Below are positions 10,860 through 50,594 of a stretch of 64,000 bases of DNA, piece after piece. The DNA lies in contig CM055265.1 in NCBI GenBank assembly GCA_029237695.1, positions 113,496,067 to 113,560,066 of the forward strand. Reading direction: 5' to 3'. The stretch comes from Conchocele bisecta. Taxonomy: Eukaryota; Mollusca; Bivalvia; Lucinida; Thyasiridae. The notes below the pieces were generated by a model. It worked only from the letters and a program-made list of their open reading frames with translations, ran no database searches and had not been told where the DNA came from. A program made the translations under genes and the position numbers. Each line of letters begins with the position of its first letter. Within the stretch, counting starts at the first letter, position 1.

Positions 10860-12122
10860 ATACTTAGATATGGATATATCATTATCGTTGTTCTGAATTC
10901 ATGTGGAGAGACGGTGAATTGAAATGCAATACATAATCACTTTTAAAATACATTTAGTGTCAATGTGATGGTGTATTTCATAGTCTCTTGTACATCAGGC
11001 ATCAGCATATTTGTAATGTTAGATTTCATAAAAAATATTACGGTTTCGCAAACGTAATTAAACATAGTTATTGCGTTTTCAAGAAATAAATGGAAGAAGC
11101 AATCGCAACGGAGACATTTATTTCCTGAAGATATTGCATTAATAACGATTCTGGTGTTATGATATGCCGTAAAACTGGCATGAATAAGACAGGAGGCAAC
11201 ATAACAAAGTTCTCAAATAGTTGTACGTACTTGTGTATCATATGCATATTGTATTATTAATCAGATTGTATTATTATGGACAGGATTTGTGGTATGAGAG
11301 TAGTTTCACGTATCATCATATGTATACATGTTGACTATGTTTGTATAAATTCTTACGAATTATGAAGTGCTGCATATTACATGTATATGTATTGCTTCAT
11401 TGGGAGTTTGTTAGAAAATTATCAGTGCATAAAATATAGTTGGTTCAAATGATAGTTTATCATAAAGAAAAAGACATGAAACAAAGCATTATCATTAAAA
11501 CTTAAGACTTAAACGTAAAAACAATTGTGTTTTGAAAAAGGTTTTGGCAAAGGAACAAATAATCATTAAATATGATGATATATATAGGTGCCTGATTGCA
11601 ATATGCACTTGTGAATATCGGAATATCAATTTCAAACACGAAAATGATTAAAATATTTACATGCATTTAGGATTTTGATAAATACAGGTACGTACTAGCT
11701 ATATGTATCTATACGTATCAAATATTCGATGCAAAATACATAATTATATGATAGAATATGTAGTCTAAATCATGTTTTGAGTGTACAATTCTTGATAAAA
11801 TGAAATATTGACAACATTTCGATTAGAATGCGGTATGAAAATACACGTATGTACATGTTATGTTATATCAAATGAACTACTATTATATTTTATGTCTATA
11901 TCACTAAAATGAACTGATGGTGTATTTAAATAATTATTTTAGTAATATTTGTTGTTGACATGTAGTAGAAAATTTGGAGGATTGTATGCATGTACATTCG
12001 AGATTAAGATAACTAAACAGTTGTTGCATGCGTCATTTTCTGGGTAAACAAATGAGATAACGTGACGTATTCCAAATATTAGAGATTTCATAATGACTTC
12101 GATGATTTGAGGACAAATCATA
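10860..12122. other. AT-rich non-coding remainder of the LTR element, right part
   Basis: No gene, tandem array or clear foldback seen. Strongly AT-rich and punctuated by ATGTAC-type words. Confidence 0.5.
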
Positions 12123-12137
12123 AAGGGGTATAGGGGT
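12123..12137 (+). other. Polypurine tract
   Basis: AAAGGGGTATAGGGG lies a few bases before the 3' LTR, where the plus-strand primer of reverse transcription is expected. Confidence 0.6.
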
Positions 12138-12140
12138 ATA

Positions 12141-12371
12141 TGTTATAGGTTAAATATGGTATTCTAATATGGTATATACGGTAACAGGGAAATGTCACGG
12201 GATCATTCCAGCATACGATGCAATGGGGTGTGTGAGAGAAAGGGAGTTACTATAATGGGTTAATTAGAGCGAGTCAGGTCGTTGAGAATATATGACAATA
12301 AAGAATTAAAGATTACAAGTGTTGATTATTATAACAAGAACCAACAATGTAACGTATGGACAGATATACAC
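12141..12371 (+). mobile_element. 3' LTR, truncated at its right end
   Basis: Matches the 5' LTR from TGTTATAGG to GATATACAC, then departs. The final nine bases (TATGTAACA in the 5' copy) are missing, so a target site duplication cannot be tested. Together with the 5' LTR it bounds an element of about 12.3 kb that has collected several later insertions. Confidence 0.85.
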
Positions 12372-12515
12372 AAGCCACGCTTGCTGGGTAGCGGCATTCA
12401 ACCCAAATGTGAATACATATAAGTGCAACACATCTTCTCGTGCACAAGCACTCATAATCCCATGCTAAAATGTATATCACAGGGGCCACGATTATACATG
12501 CACATGCGACTTTAA

Positions 12516-13020
12516 AGGTGCATGCTCACTCAGTAGGCACAAATTTGTTCTTTATAAGAATTAAATAAGTGTACAATTATGTCACTATTCCACCAGTTCT
12601 AAAAATTACCCCACCTATTGATTGGCATTATTATACATTTTATATCAGACGTAAATGTTCACACTGATATCAGCGGCGATAACCGTTATAAATGTTAACG
12701 GACATTACTATTTATTCTTTGTATTTATATTTTGATTTGCATTGATCATACTTTATAATCTGTCGAAAATATTATTTGTTCAGGTGACGCTTATAATTGG
12801 TATAAATAATTCAAAAATATAGTATGCCTCATTTGCATATGGAAATAGAATGTAGCCTGATAACACCGGTCGTCAATATCAGTAACATAAATATTATTAA
12901 ATTATCATATATGTATAGCGGGCACTCGCAATTTTTAGAACTGGTGGAATAGTGACACAATTATACACTTATATAATTCCTATAAAGAACGGTTTGTACC
13001 TACTAAGTGGGCATGTACCT
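12516..13020. mobile_element. TTAA-flanked MITE, copy 1
   Basis: Terminal inverted repeats of about 95 bp (AGGTGCATGCTCACTCAGTA ... to the complementary right end ATGTACCT) and an AT-rich centre. Flanked by TTAA on the left and TTGA on the right. TTAA targets are typical of piggyBac-type transposases. Related copies lie at 14060-14563 and 16426-17109. Confidence 0.8.
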
Positions 13021-13330
13021 TTGAACTAAGGCAGTAAAAGCATTTAGAACTCATTGACAATTAACCAACTTACGAAGCCAAGTAGATTAATTGGCTTCGC
13101 ATTAAACTTAAAAAGTATGCCAACGCATCAAACAAAGTGACTTCACAGCTCCACTGTGAACGTTTTCGATACTCCATCGACTGTTGGGCGTTGTTTTAGC
13201 AATATTGATGACACAGTGCATATTTTAGCACTGCAGAATGCCTTGGGAAACGTGTATACAATTATTCGTGATTTTGACGGCTGGGAAAATGAAACAAAAA
13301 ATCAAAAATCGCTTCCTGGACGGGCATGTC
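13021..13330. other. Non-coding stretch
   Basis: No supported gene. A 103-aa frame at 13156-13467 runs into the repeat fragment that follows and shows no domain. Confidence 0.4.
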
Positions 13331-13337
13331 CGGTAGT

Positions 13338-13450
13338 TTTTGTCGAGCCCGCTTGCGGAAAGCGAGACATATTGATCACAATGACGTCCGGGTGTCCGTG
13401 TGTGCGTCTGCGCGTGTGTGCGTGCGTCCGTCCGAAATCTGCGTTAATAA
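13338..13450 (+). mobile_element. Fragment of a TGTCGAGCCCGC-head repeat element
   Basis: TTGTCGAGCCCGCTTGCGG followed by AAAGCGAGACATA and a GTCCGTGTGTGCGTCTGCG stretch. The same head occurs at 24764, 32334 and 41716. Confidence 0.6.
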
Positions 13451-14055
13451 TTTCACTAGGAAACTAGGAAATTGTGCATAAAGTATGAATATTCTGCTGA
13501 AATCGGAATCATTGGCGCTCCGGATAAGCCTAATGTCATGTTCACATGACGTCTCTACAAAAAATATACAAGAGATGAAACACGGTACTTACCTGTGTTT
13601 TGTCATTTTTAAATCGAGTTGAACAACCGGAAGTTTTTTTATCGAGCCAAATTATCACTTAAAATTGCGCAGCAATCATTCATATTCTTGAGCTTATACA
13701 GGGGTGCCCTATGCAGTTGAGTGACGTGTGTGTGCAAGTATCAGGCTGTAAGTTGTGTAGCCTTCTGATCTCAACCTTGCAGCTTCCCATAGACCCACAT
13801 TCACACAAACATGACAACCTCCTGCGGGGCAAAATCAATTGTGTTACTTCCATTTCTGGAGTCAGCGACCAAAGCCGGTTCTAGATCCATGCCAAACACG
13901 GGGTCATCAGTGTTGATTTCATGAGTTATTTCCTTTTTTTTTGCAGAACCGTCTACTTTCCCTTTCAAAATCTCTACCTCATCCCCTCATCAAGTCGGAT
14001 ACAGAAAATTTAACCTGCATATGTAGAGCATGCAAATAATATAATAAAATGTATA
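13451..14055. other. Non-coding stretch
   Basis: No gene or clear element boundary seen. A T-run near 13933 is the only low-complexity feature. Confidence 0.4.
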
Positions 14056-14059
14056 GGCA

Positions 14060-14563
14060 GTATAGGCACAAACTGTTCTTTATGGGAATTAAATAAGTAC
14101 ATGTATAATTGTGTCACTACATATATATTCCACCAGTTCTAACAATTACGAATGCCCGCTATACATATATAATCATTTAGTAATATTTATTTTACTGATA
14201 GTGACGCGCGGTGGTATTCATATGCAAATGAGGCATGATATTTTTAAATTATTTATACTAATTATATATAAATGTCACCTGAAAAATAATATTTTCGACA
14301 CATTATAAAGTATGATCATTGCACATCAAAAAATAAATACAGAGAATAATTAGTAATTTAATGTCCGTTAGTAGTTTAATGAATTAACACGGCTATCGCC
14401 CCTGATATCAGTGTGGACATTTACGTCAGACATAAAATGTACAATAATGATGTCAATTACTACGTGGGGCAATGGTGAATGAACGTTTATTTTGCCAGAA
14501 AATGTCTCTGATGATGTATCTGATATAAAGAACATTTTGTGCCTACTGAGTGGGCATGTACCT
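14060..14563. mobile_element. TTAA-flanked MITE, copy 2 (left end eroded)
   Basis: Shares TAGGCACAAACTGTTCTTTA, the TTCCACCAGTTCTAA segment and the right end GGGCATGTACCT with copies 1 and 3, and is followed by TTAA at 14564-14567. The interior runs in the opposite orientation to copy 1. The left terminus is degraded. Confidence 0.7.
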
Positions 14564-14567
14564 TTAA

Positions 14568-15387
14568 CAATTCCATGATTTCCATGATTTGTTTACGGCC
14601 ACATTATTCAATCGCCGACTGGTTTTTATACGGTCACATTATATCGCCTCGGGTGAACATACCTCCAGACGGGCAACATTACACCATATAGCCTGTGTAG
14701 AATCACAATAACGTATTTGTCATACCGCAGTTCCGTTATTTGGCCGTATAAATATATCTCTTCTTTTGATCTTTGCGTTTTTTTCAGGAAGAAAACTAAT
14801 CCGAGATTCGATTTTCTACCGTCAGTCTTAATATAAAGGCGTACATGAACATTTTGTTTTTTTATTAAATGAAAACAAACTAAATATGGAGTAAGAAATC
14901 CATCGAAAACGACTTTATGACAGTTTTTTATATCGTGTAATTTAATTGATTTTCAACTGCTCTACCGATCTGCTCTCCCTTTGGCGCCTCTAGAAGAATC
15001 CGACTGGTTCCCAAATATTCGCTGTCATTGCTACGCCGCGCATCGTGCGTGGAACCCTTAGTTTATGACCTAAATATAGCCGTGTCAAGAAGCCAATTCT
15101 GTTGAGATTTGAAAACACTAAACGGAACAGTTTGTGGCATTTTTCGCTCATATTTTGATGAGCGAAGAATATTTATGGTAAAATAAACAATAAAAGACTG
15201 GTTTTGAGTGTACAATTTGTTACTTTTATTGATAAATTCGGGGTTTTATTGTGTTTAGTCAGGAATACAATTCGCAATCGGTAGACGCTAGCAAAATGTG
15301 TCTTCATTGGACGCGAGGCGCCGGAGGGGAATCGCAATTCCTGTATGTCCGACGGTCTTGGCAGGTCATATAATACCTTAGGATACC
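14568..15387. other. Non-coding stretch
   Basis: No gene recognised. The sequence includes short local duplications (TACCTTAGGATACCTTAGGAT near 15375). Confidence 0.4.
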
Positions 15388-15866
15388 TTAGGATTTTCTT
15401 ATGGACGCTGGTATCTCTGCCACTATATCCACATCTAATTGTTCTTCTAATATAGATACTTGTCTTCCGGTTCCGGTACTTAACTCCTGGGTATGATCAA
15501 ATTTTACTTCTTCGTTCTCCCACACTTTGTCCAAACGTGATTCGAATTGCCTTACATTCTTTGAGTCGACTACACTTTCTGGTAGGCAGTTCCATGTATC
15601 AACCACTCTATTTGTGAAATAGCACTTTCGAATATTCAAACGACTTCTGATCTTTTTCTGATCTTTTTCAATTTGTACTTATGTCCTCTTGTTCTCGAGT
15701 TTTCATAAATGTGGAACATATCCGTTGTGACGTCCTTGTCATAAATTCCGGTCAGTATTTTAAATATAATATATATGACCAAGCAAGCTAGCCAATCAAA
15801 AGCCGAGAAACTTATCTGCGGTATGACAATATGTATTGGTCGACTGGTTCCTGTAGTCCGCACCAC
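15388..15866 (-). pseudogene. 3' end of a non-LTR retrotransposon ORF2 (CR1/L2/Jockey-like), frameshifted
   Basis: Read on the minus strand, the first frame (15866 to 15636) contains LVIYIIFKILTGIYDKDV and NSRTRGHKYKLKK. The second (15639 to 15388) contains CYFTNRVVDTWNCLPESVV and FESRLDKVW. These are the tail motifs that follow the reverse transcriptase palm in many LINE ORF2 proteins. The frames are joined at an 11-bp tandem duplication (CTGATCTTTTT twice on the + strand, 15647-15668), which accounts for the frameshift. The catalytic domain is absent, so this is a dead 3' fragment, typical of 5' truncation. Confidence 0.8.
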
Positions 15867-16100
15867 CCTTTCGGTCTACGGTTATTCCCAGACTGGTTCC
15901 TATAAACCAATTTATACCTCCCAATAACATCACACATTTTCCAAATGGGTGTACCTATGAATTAGTAATAATTATTTTATAATTATATGAATGCTATTTT
16001 CATCTTTTAGTATTTTAATTAATGTTAGATTTAGCGGGCAAATAAAATTGTAATACGAATCGACTGCTCAAAATGTCAAAATGACATTACATGAGGAAAT

Positions 16101-16108
16101 CACTTCCG
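16101..16108 (+). promoter_or_regulatory. ETS-type motif in the FAM76 proximal promoter
   Basis: CACTTCCG lies about 113 bp before the FAM76 start codon. ETS sites of this form are common in promoters of broadly expressed animal genes. No TATA box is obvious near it. This is motif evidence only. Confidence 0.35.
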
Positions 16109-16220
16109 TTTTCAAAGTCAGGTCAACTTTAAAAATTACAGCAGAAATTTGAAGATTGTAGTGATTACTCATTAACGTCCAGTTAATTGCCGAGGTTGTG
16201 AATTGAGATACTTTAGGAAT

Positions 16221-44525
<28,305 letters not shown>

Positions 44526-44631
44526 TCCTCTCCGGTGCTGTATTAGTTTATGGGTTCAGGTGAAGTTATGTAAATGTGTGTTGATTTGTTTTACTAAGTA
44601 TGAAAACTGGTGACACATCACATGCCTTATT

Positions 44632-44810
44632 TATGGCTGTGACTGGAGAAATGGGGATTATGGGTTTTGCGACCAGTGTAGATCCAGGTCAGCCTGTGCA
44701 TTCGCACAGTCTGATCAGGATCTGCACCGTTCGTCATTCCATCAATTAAGCGCACGCGATGGTTCTAACGAGCAATATCAACCGTTATGAGGTTACAGGC
44801 GTGTGTTATT
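44632..44810 (+). mobile_element. CTGGAGAAATGGGGCTTATG MITE, 3'-truncated copy
   Basis: Left end ATGGCTGTGACTGGAG, interior as in other copies; cut off at the head of the next element. It lies about 107 nt after the FAM76 stop codon. Confidence 0.75.
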
Positions 44811-45710
44811 GTATCCCCCGGACTCCGTCGGGGGATACTATGGATTTGACAGCGCGCCGCGTCCGCGTCCGCGTCCGCCGCAGACACTTCTTGTCCGGAG
44901 CATAACTCGAACACCCTTTGGAATATTTTCATGAAACTTCACACATGCATAGACCACGACCCAAAGGTGTGTCATGCACAAGAATGACAACTCTTGCATA
45001 GCTAATTTTTTAGTTATCTCCCTTTTTTGTTTCTCGTACTGATTTCGTGTCCGGAGCATAACTCCACCACCCTTTCGAATATTTTCATGAAAAAACTTCA
45101 CACATGCATAGACCACGACCCGAAGGTGTGTCGCGCACAAGAATGACAACTCTTGCATCGCTAATTTTTTAGTTATCTCCCTTTTTTGTTTCGCGCACTG
45201 ATTGACCATAACTCGACCACCCTTTGGAATATTTTTATGAAACTTAACACATTCAATTAGACCACGAACCGAAGGTGTGTCGTGCACAAGAATGACAACT
45301 CTTGCATAACTAATTTTTGAGTTATCTCCCTTTTTTGTTTTCGCTCACTGATTTCCTGTCCGGAGCATAACTCGACCACCCTTTGGAATATTTTCATGAA
45401 ACTTCACACATGCATAGACCACGACCCGGAGGTGTGTCGCGCACAAGAATGACAACTCTTGCGTAGCTAATTTTTCAGTTATCTCGTGTGCTCTGTACAC
45501 CTTACCTGTAGAGAGAACAATAGAAACTGGGAGAACCATGTGCTAAGCATGGGCTAGCATGTGCAGATGTCCAGTGCTTGACCACTGCTGACCAGGTAAT
45601 TTATACAGGTAAATCACTACATTGGGTACTGTGTTGAAAATATTGTGGCATTATGTGGACCTCTGCAGATATATGTAGATAAATATAGGACTATTAAAAA
45701 AAATCTGGTC
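44811..45710 (+). mobile_element. Tandem-repeat element with TATCCCCCGGACTCC head, copy A
   Basis: Head hairpin TATCCCCCGGACTCCGTC / GGGGGATACTATGG, CGCGTCCGCGTCCGCG stretch, then four or five monomers of about 170 bp (CCGGAGCATAACTCGA, CTTTGGAATATTTTCATGAA, AAGGTGTGTCGCGCACAAGA, TTATCTCCCTTTTTTG), then TGTACACCTTACCTGTAGAG. Repeated nearly intact from 63042. The minus-strand ORFs are periodic by-products. Confidence 0.75.
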
Positions 45711-46260
45711 TCCAATAGCAAGCATTATTATTTTTAAACTTTTTTTTGTATTTTTTTTTTTTTTTTTCATTATTTTTTTTCATTTTTTTTTTCAAATTAT
45801 TTTTCAATTTGACTGGAAAAAAAATCTGGGCTCCAGTAGCAAGCATTGTTATTTTTAAACTTTTTTTTTTCATTTTTTTTTTCATTTTTTTTTTCATTTT
45901 TTCTTTCAAATTATTTTTCAATTTTTGTCCAGTAGCATAAGGTCGTAAGTGCTATATACAGACTATTCACCTGTGCATGTGCTAGCATGTGCAACTGACC
46001 ACTGACCACTTACAGGTAATTTATACAGGTAAATGATTATAATACATTTCCGTAAACTGTTGAAAATATTGTGGCATTATGTGGACCTGTGCAGATATAT
46101 GTAGATAAATATAGGACTATTCAAAAAAAATTCTGGGCTCCAGTAGCAAGCATTATTATTTTTAATTTTTAAACTTTTTTTCCATTTTTTTTTTTCATTT
46201 TTTTTTTCAAATTCTTTTTCAATTTTTGTCTAGTAGCATAAGGTCGTAAGTGCTATATAC
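45680..46260. repeat. Two or three tandem units with long T-runs
   Basis: A unit of TGTAGATAAATATAGGACTA, CTGGGCTCCAGTAGCAAGCA and long T-rich runs repeats at 45680, 45830 and 46100. The Lys-rich and Phe-rich frames come from the homopolymer runs. Confidence 0.8.
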
Positions 46261-46280
46261 AGACTATTATCATATAATAA

Positions 46281-46346
46281 AACAATTATTGACTAGTGAG
46301 CCATAGAATATATGATATTCTATGGTTCACTAGTCAATAATTGTAT
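46281..46346. repeat. Palindrome of about 30-bp arms
   Basis: ACAATTATTGACTAGTGA, then CCATAGAATAT and the inverted copy TTCTATGGTTCACTAGTC. One mismatch. Confidence 0.85.
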
Positions 46347-46399
46347 AATATGTTCGGGCCAGTGAAAATTGCTTTCGGGCCCAGGCTCGAGGTCAAGGC

Positions 46400-46436
46400 G
46401 GGACAAGGCGAGGCATCTGATTCCGCGGAATTCTTG
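46400..46436 (+). other. Helentron-like 3' terminus
   Basis: The palindrome ATTCCGCGGAAT (46420-46431) followed by TCTTG and TT is the same terminal plan as at 20104, 23750 and 32573. It may close one of the elements to its left. Confidence 0.5.
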
Positions 46437-46499
46437 TTTACTTATCTCCCTTTGTTGTTTCGTGCTCTGATTTTGTATCCAGAGCATAACTCGAACACG

Positions 46500-47725
46500 C
46501 ATATACGCATTGCTCTCTAATGGTCCTCTACCGTCCTGTGCCAAATCCACGTTCGTTCTGCCCCCGTCAAGCCCAGGGTCAAGGTCACATACTTAGTGCT
46601 TCCAAAACATTAACGCTTGGGTAAATATCTTATACTTTCTGTTTTCTTTCATGGATCATGGATCATCTTCATATTTCATATATGCATTGCTCTAATGGTC
46701 CTCTACCGCCCTGTGCCAAATCCACGTTCGTCCTGCCCCACCAATCCCAGGGTCAAGGTCACATACTTGGTGCTTCAAAAACTTTAACGCTCAGGTAAAT
46801 ATCTTAATAATTTTTATTTCCATTCACGGATCAACTTCATATTTCATATACGCGTTGCTCTAATGGTCGTCTACCGCCCTGTGCCAAATCCACGTTCGTC
46901 CTGCCCCCGCCAAGCCCAGGGTCAAGGTCACATACTTAGTGCTTCAAAAACTTTAACGCTCAGGTAAATATCTTATAATTTTTATTTCCATTCACGGATC
47001 AACTTCATATTTCATATACGCGTTGCTCTAATGGTCGTCTACCGCCCTGTGCCAAATCCACGTTCGTCCTGCCCCGCCAAGCCCAGGGTCAAGGTCACAT
47101 ACTTATTAGTGCTTCAAAAACTTTAATGCTCGGGTAAATATCTTATAATTTCTGTTTTCTTTCACGGATCATCTTCATATTTCATATACGCATTGCTCTA
47201 ATGGTCCTCTACCGCCCTGTGCCAAATCCACGTTCGTCCTGCCCCCGCCAATCCCAGGGTCAAGGTCACATACTTGGTGCTTCAAAAACTTTAATGCTCA
47301 GGTAAATATCTTATAATTTTTCTTTCCATTCACGGATCAACTTCATATTTCATATATGCGTTGCTCTAATGGTCCTCTACCGCCCTGTGCCAAATCCACT
47401 TTGGTCCCGCCCCCGCCAAGCCCAGGGTTAACATCATATACTTAGTGCTTCAAAAACTTTAACGCTCAGGTAAATATCTTATAATTTCTATTTTCTTTCA
47501 CGGATCAGCTTCATATTTCATATATGCATTGCTCTAATGGTCCTCTACCGCCCTGTGCCAAATCCACGTTTGTCCTGCCCCCGCCAAGCCCAGGGTCAAG
47601 GTCACATACTTGGTGCTTCAAAAACTTTAACGCTCAGGTAAAAGAAAATTTTGACTTGCAATTTGGCCTCATTTATTATCAAAGCGATATGTGGGACATC
47701 CGTGTTCTATGAACACATTTTCTAG
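46500..47725 (+). mobile_element. Tandem-repeat element, seven 168-bp monomers, CTAG terminus
   Basis: Monomers carry GCTCTAATGGTCCTCTACCG, CCTGTGCCAAATCCACGTTC, CAGGGTCAAGGTCACATACT and TTCATATTTCATATA. The 3' end is the palindrome GTGTTCTATGAACAC (47702-47716) then ATTTTCTAG followed by TT. It appears inserted in an element of the 44811 family, whose monomer sequence resumes at 47735. Confidence 0.75.
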
Positions 47726-47726
47726 T

Positions 47727-48096
47727 TTATTAAAACTTCCACACATGCATAGAAGACGACCCAAAGGTGTGTCGCACGTAAGAATGACAACTCTTGCGTC
47801 GTTAATTTCTTAGTTATCTCCCTTTGTTGTTTCGTGCACTGATTTCGTGTCTGGAGCATAACTCGAACACCCTTTGGAATATTTTTATGAAACTTCACAC
47901 ATGCATAGACCACGACCCTAAAGGTGTGTCCCGCAAGAATGACAACTCTTGCATCACTAATTCTTTAGTTATCTCCCTTTGTTTTTCCGTCACTGATTTT
48001 GTCTCCGGAGCATAACTCGAACACCCTTTTTTCAAACTACTTGTGTATCTGGGGAGGGGGATACACATGCGCTTGTCGACAAGCGTCCATTTCTAG
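47727..48096 (+). mobile_element. Right part of a TATCCCCC-head element with CTAG terminus
   Basis: Two monomers of the 44811 family, then GGGGAGGGGGATAC (inverted copy of the head TATCCCCC), the perfect palindrome CGCTTGTCGACAAGCG (48070-48085) and TCCATTTCTAG followed by TT. Confidence 0.7.
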
Positions 48097-48150
48097 TTTG
48101 ATCTGGATCTGGTCACAAATCCCATAAGCCCCATTTCTCCAGTTACAGCC
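48097..48150 (-). mobile_element. CTGGAGAAATGGGGCTTATG MITE end fragment
   Basis: GATCTGGTCACAAATCCCAT, then AAGCCCCATTTCTCCAGTTA matches the right end of the family. Confidence 0.7.
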
Positions 48151-48515
48151 TTATTTGTGGTGAACTGACATAAACTAATTACACTGATTATCAGAAACTG
48201 AGATATTTGGAGAAAAGAAATTCTAACAGATGTGTAATTATATTTAAATGTTAAAAACAATCGGGTCACAGGCCTCTTTGCGGCCAGGTTCATGATAATT
48301 TACTGTTGTTCAATTCTGACTCTTCTGAACAAAATTATTCAGAAATTTACAAACCGGCCGTTTTCACTTCCGTGCAACAATTGTAGTTTCTACCGCCCGA
48401 TTGACTCCCATGGTTTTATATTAATGTTATACAGGGTTAAACAAAGTTTGTCAGACTGCGGTCTGATCGGTAATTAATTGCACAAAGAAACTTGATTGTT
48501 GTATTAACGTAATAA

Positions 48516-48719
48516 CTCTAAATATTCGGACACAATTGATTCTGGGGAAACATTGACATACCTATGGTTACCCACAACGAAGAGTGTCCAAATATTTAGG
48601 GTTAGTATGGTTCTAGCAGTTCATCACAATAACAATGTATTTGAATACAATTTGTTTTGGGGAAACCCCTATAAAATAGGGGTTTCCCCAAAACAAATTG
48701 TATCCAAATACTTAGGGTT
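48516..48719. mobile_element. CCCTAAATATT MITE containing a perfect-looking hairpin
   Basis: Ends CTCTAAATATTCGGACACAA and TTGTATCCAAATACTTAG are inverted. Within it 48638-48710 forms 35-bp arms with one mismatch and a 3-nt loop (GGGGAAACCCCTAT AAA ...). Confidence 0.75.
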
Positions 48720-49020
48720 ATTATGGTTAAAAAAACATTTTTTCTTGGGGGGTGGGAGGGGGGGGGTGGTGTGGGATTCCAAGCTCACCCTAAATACATA
48801 ACCAGATTTAGACATGAAGTAGTCAGGTATTACACATTTGGCAATAATTTGCTGCATAATAAGTAATAAAGTGTCATGGACTTGGTATAGGCATCGACAT
48901 CCTGGAGAATCCATGCTCAATAGCGGAACAAAACGGTTTATTGCCTTGTTTAATTTTAATCATTCGCAATTTATGTAGCTCTGTATCAACCAGCACATCC
49001 TGATCAGGCTAACTTGGTTA
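48720..49020. other. Intergenic sequence
   Basis: A G-rich run (GGGGGGTGGGAGGGGGGGGG at 48748) and nothing else recognised. Confidence 0.4.
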
Positions 49021-49024
49021 TTAA

Positions 49025-49330
49025 AGGGGCATATCACGATTTTTTAAAAAAATACTATAAAAATAATGGCCATGTGTGTAAAGTGGTTTAATTGAAGATA
49101 TTCGATACTAGGACTGTTGGGTTGTTTCAATTTTCACCGCTATCTGCACATAAGTATCAGATTTTCTATAGGAAATCTGATATTTATGTACCTATATGGG
49201 TGAACATGGAAACAACCCAGTTTTCCTAGTATCGTCATCTATCTTTAATTAAACCACTTTACACAGGGCCATGATGAAAGCAAGTTTTTATTTTCTATAG
49301 TATTTTTTTCAAAAATCCTGATATGCCACT
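49025..49330. mobile_element. TTAA-flanked MITE, second family
   Basis: Ends AAGGGGCATATCACGATTTT and AAAATCCTGATATGCCACT are inverted. TTAA sits at 49021-49024 and 49331-49334. A central palindrome CAGATTTTCTATAGGAAATC lies within. Distinct in sequence from the 12516 family. Confidence 0.85.
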
Positions 49331-49591
49331 TTAAGATCACTCTGTGTCTTTTTTTAAGATCAGTCTGTGTCTTTGTTTCGTACGCGATACTTCACGGCAA
49401 TCGCCTCGTTTTTAGTAAGTTGATTTTATTCTCGTCTAGTTATTTTTTATTGTCTTTTGCTCATGTGCTGATAGTATAGATTAGATTTAAAACACCAACA
49501 GTTGTATTCAGATTTGTTCATCATCGGTTGTTACAGCCAGTCGACTGAATGGCAAACAGTGTATGCCTGATTTCACTGAGTGGGTTTACTA

Positions 49592-49873
49592 CCTTCCGGC
49601 CTTCGTCCAGTATTCCCGCGACTTTTCCAAGTTTATATCCCGATAAATTCCACAAAAAGGCCATTCATTCCGTATAATTCCAGCATTTGAAATAAATTCA
49701 TGAAGAAAATGTGTTTATTTTCCGTTTTCTTAAGAATTATTTTAACTGCGCCTGACGGTTACGGAAAGTAGTTCGGCATGGGAGTTTACTGGGATATAAA
49801 TTTTCGACAGAGACTTGCTACGGGCCAATCAAATGTTAGGGAATTGTGTAAATAGTTTTATGCTGGAATTATT
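49592..49873 (+). mobile_element. Foldback element of the GAATGAATGGCC family, right half
   Basis: Starts in the centre (CCTTCCGGCCTTCGTCCAGT) and continues through CCATTCATTCC and the conserved flank to GCTGGAATTATT. The left arm is lost. Confidence 0.75.
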
Positions 49874-49919
49874 GGCTAATATGGACTACACTCCCTATAG
49901 CAAGACATGTTTTTTTTCC

Positions 49920-50510
49920 TTAACCCTTAGAGGGTCAGTGCTAGACATTGAAATTGCCGTCTGCTGTTGCTTAATATTTTGCCTTCTTTCTCAATAAAAA
50001 CAAACAGTGGTTGGCAGGTGGGAGCATGTGATGGGTAATTTAACTATCGGTGTTCATCCTTAAAGGAATTCCGACTCCTGGTTTGGCCCTCACATACGTC
50101 TTTGGTATTTTGTATGTGACAGTTAAATCTGGTTATACCCATAATGTGAGTATTACGATTATTCGTAGTCCTATTTTTGGACTACACCAGGTCAGTTTAT
50201 TCTAATTTCAGGGCTGAATATATAATTTCTCTGTGTAAATATCCCGTTCTGATTTTGGGATTTTCCCCCCAATGCAGCAGGTTAAAACGAGATCGAACCC
50301 GTTTGCCCAGCCTTACATGACCATAGCTGTTGATAGGCCGTTAACCACCAATACACAAACAAACAAACTCAATAAAAACATGGTTTGTCAGCACTTCAGA
50401 ATCAATTCTAATAGATATGATCCTAAAGTGCTGACAAAGCAGGTTTTTGATGAGAAAAAAAAGCAAAATACAAAATAAACAGCAGAGGACAAAATTTAAC
50501 TCAGGATTAA
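49920..50510. mobile_element. TTAACCC MITE split by a SINE
   Basis: Left half 49920-50002 (TTAACCCTTAGAGGGTCAG, GTCTGCTGTTGC); right half 50368-50510 (CAGCACTTCAGAATC hairpin, AACAGCAGAGGAC, GGATTAA). The two halves join into the family consensus once the SINE is removed. Confidence 0.85.
50003..50367 (+). mobile_element. SINE-like family, full copy with 13-bp target duplication
   Basis: Flanked by CTCAATAAAAACA at 49990-50002 and 50368-50380. Contains GTTCATCCTTAAAGGAATTC, TTCAGGGCTGAATATAT, and the tail CTGTTGATAGGCCGTTAACC ending ACAAACAAACAAA. The duplication and A-rich tail show retroposition. About 365 bp, no ORF. Confidence 0.88.
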
Positions 50511-50594
50511 CCGGTTAGATGCTGCATACTCTCATTGGGTATTTATGAGCATTTCAAAATATTTTCCAGTTCTCATCGAAGTATACTGTCATTT

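Noticed and set aside
44838..45539. Minus-strand ORFs of 149 and 64 aa with repeated YACVKFHENIPKG
   Set aside because: They follow the monomers of a tandem-repeat element; each monomer gives the same peptide, and the frame breaks at every indel.
45694..45940. Lys-rich and Phe-rich ORFs
   Set aside because: Produced by long T-rich runs; no conserved content.
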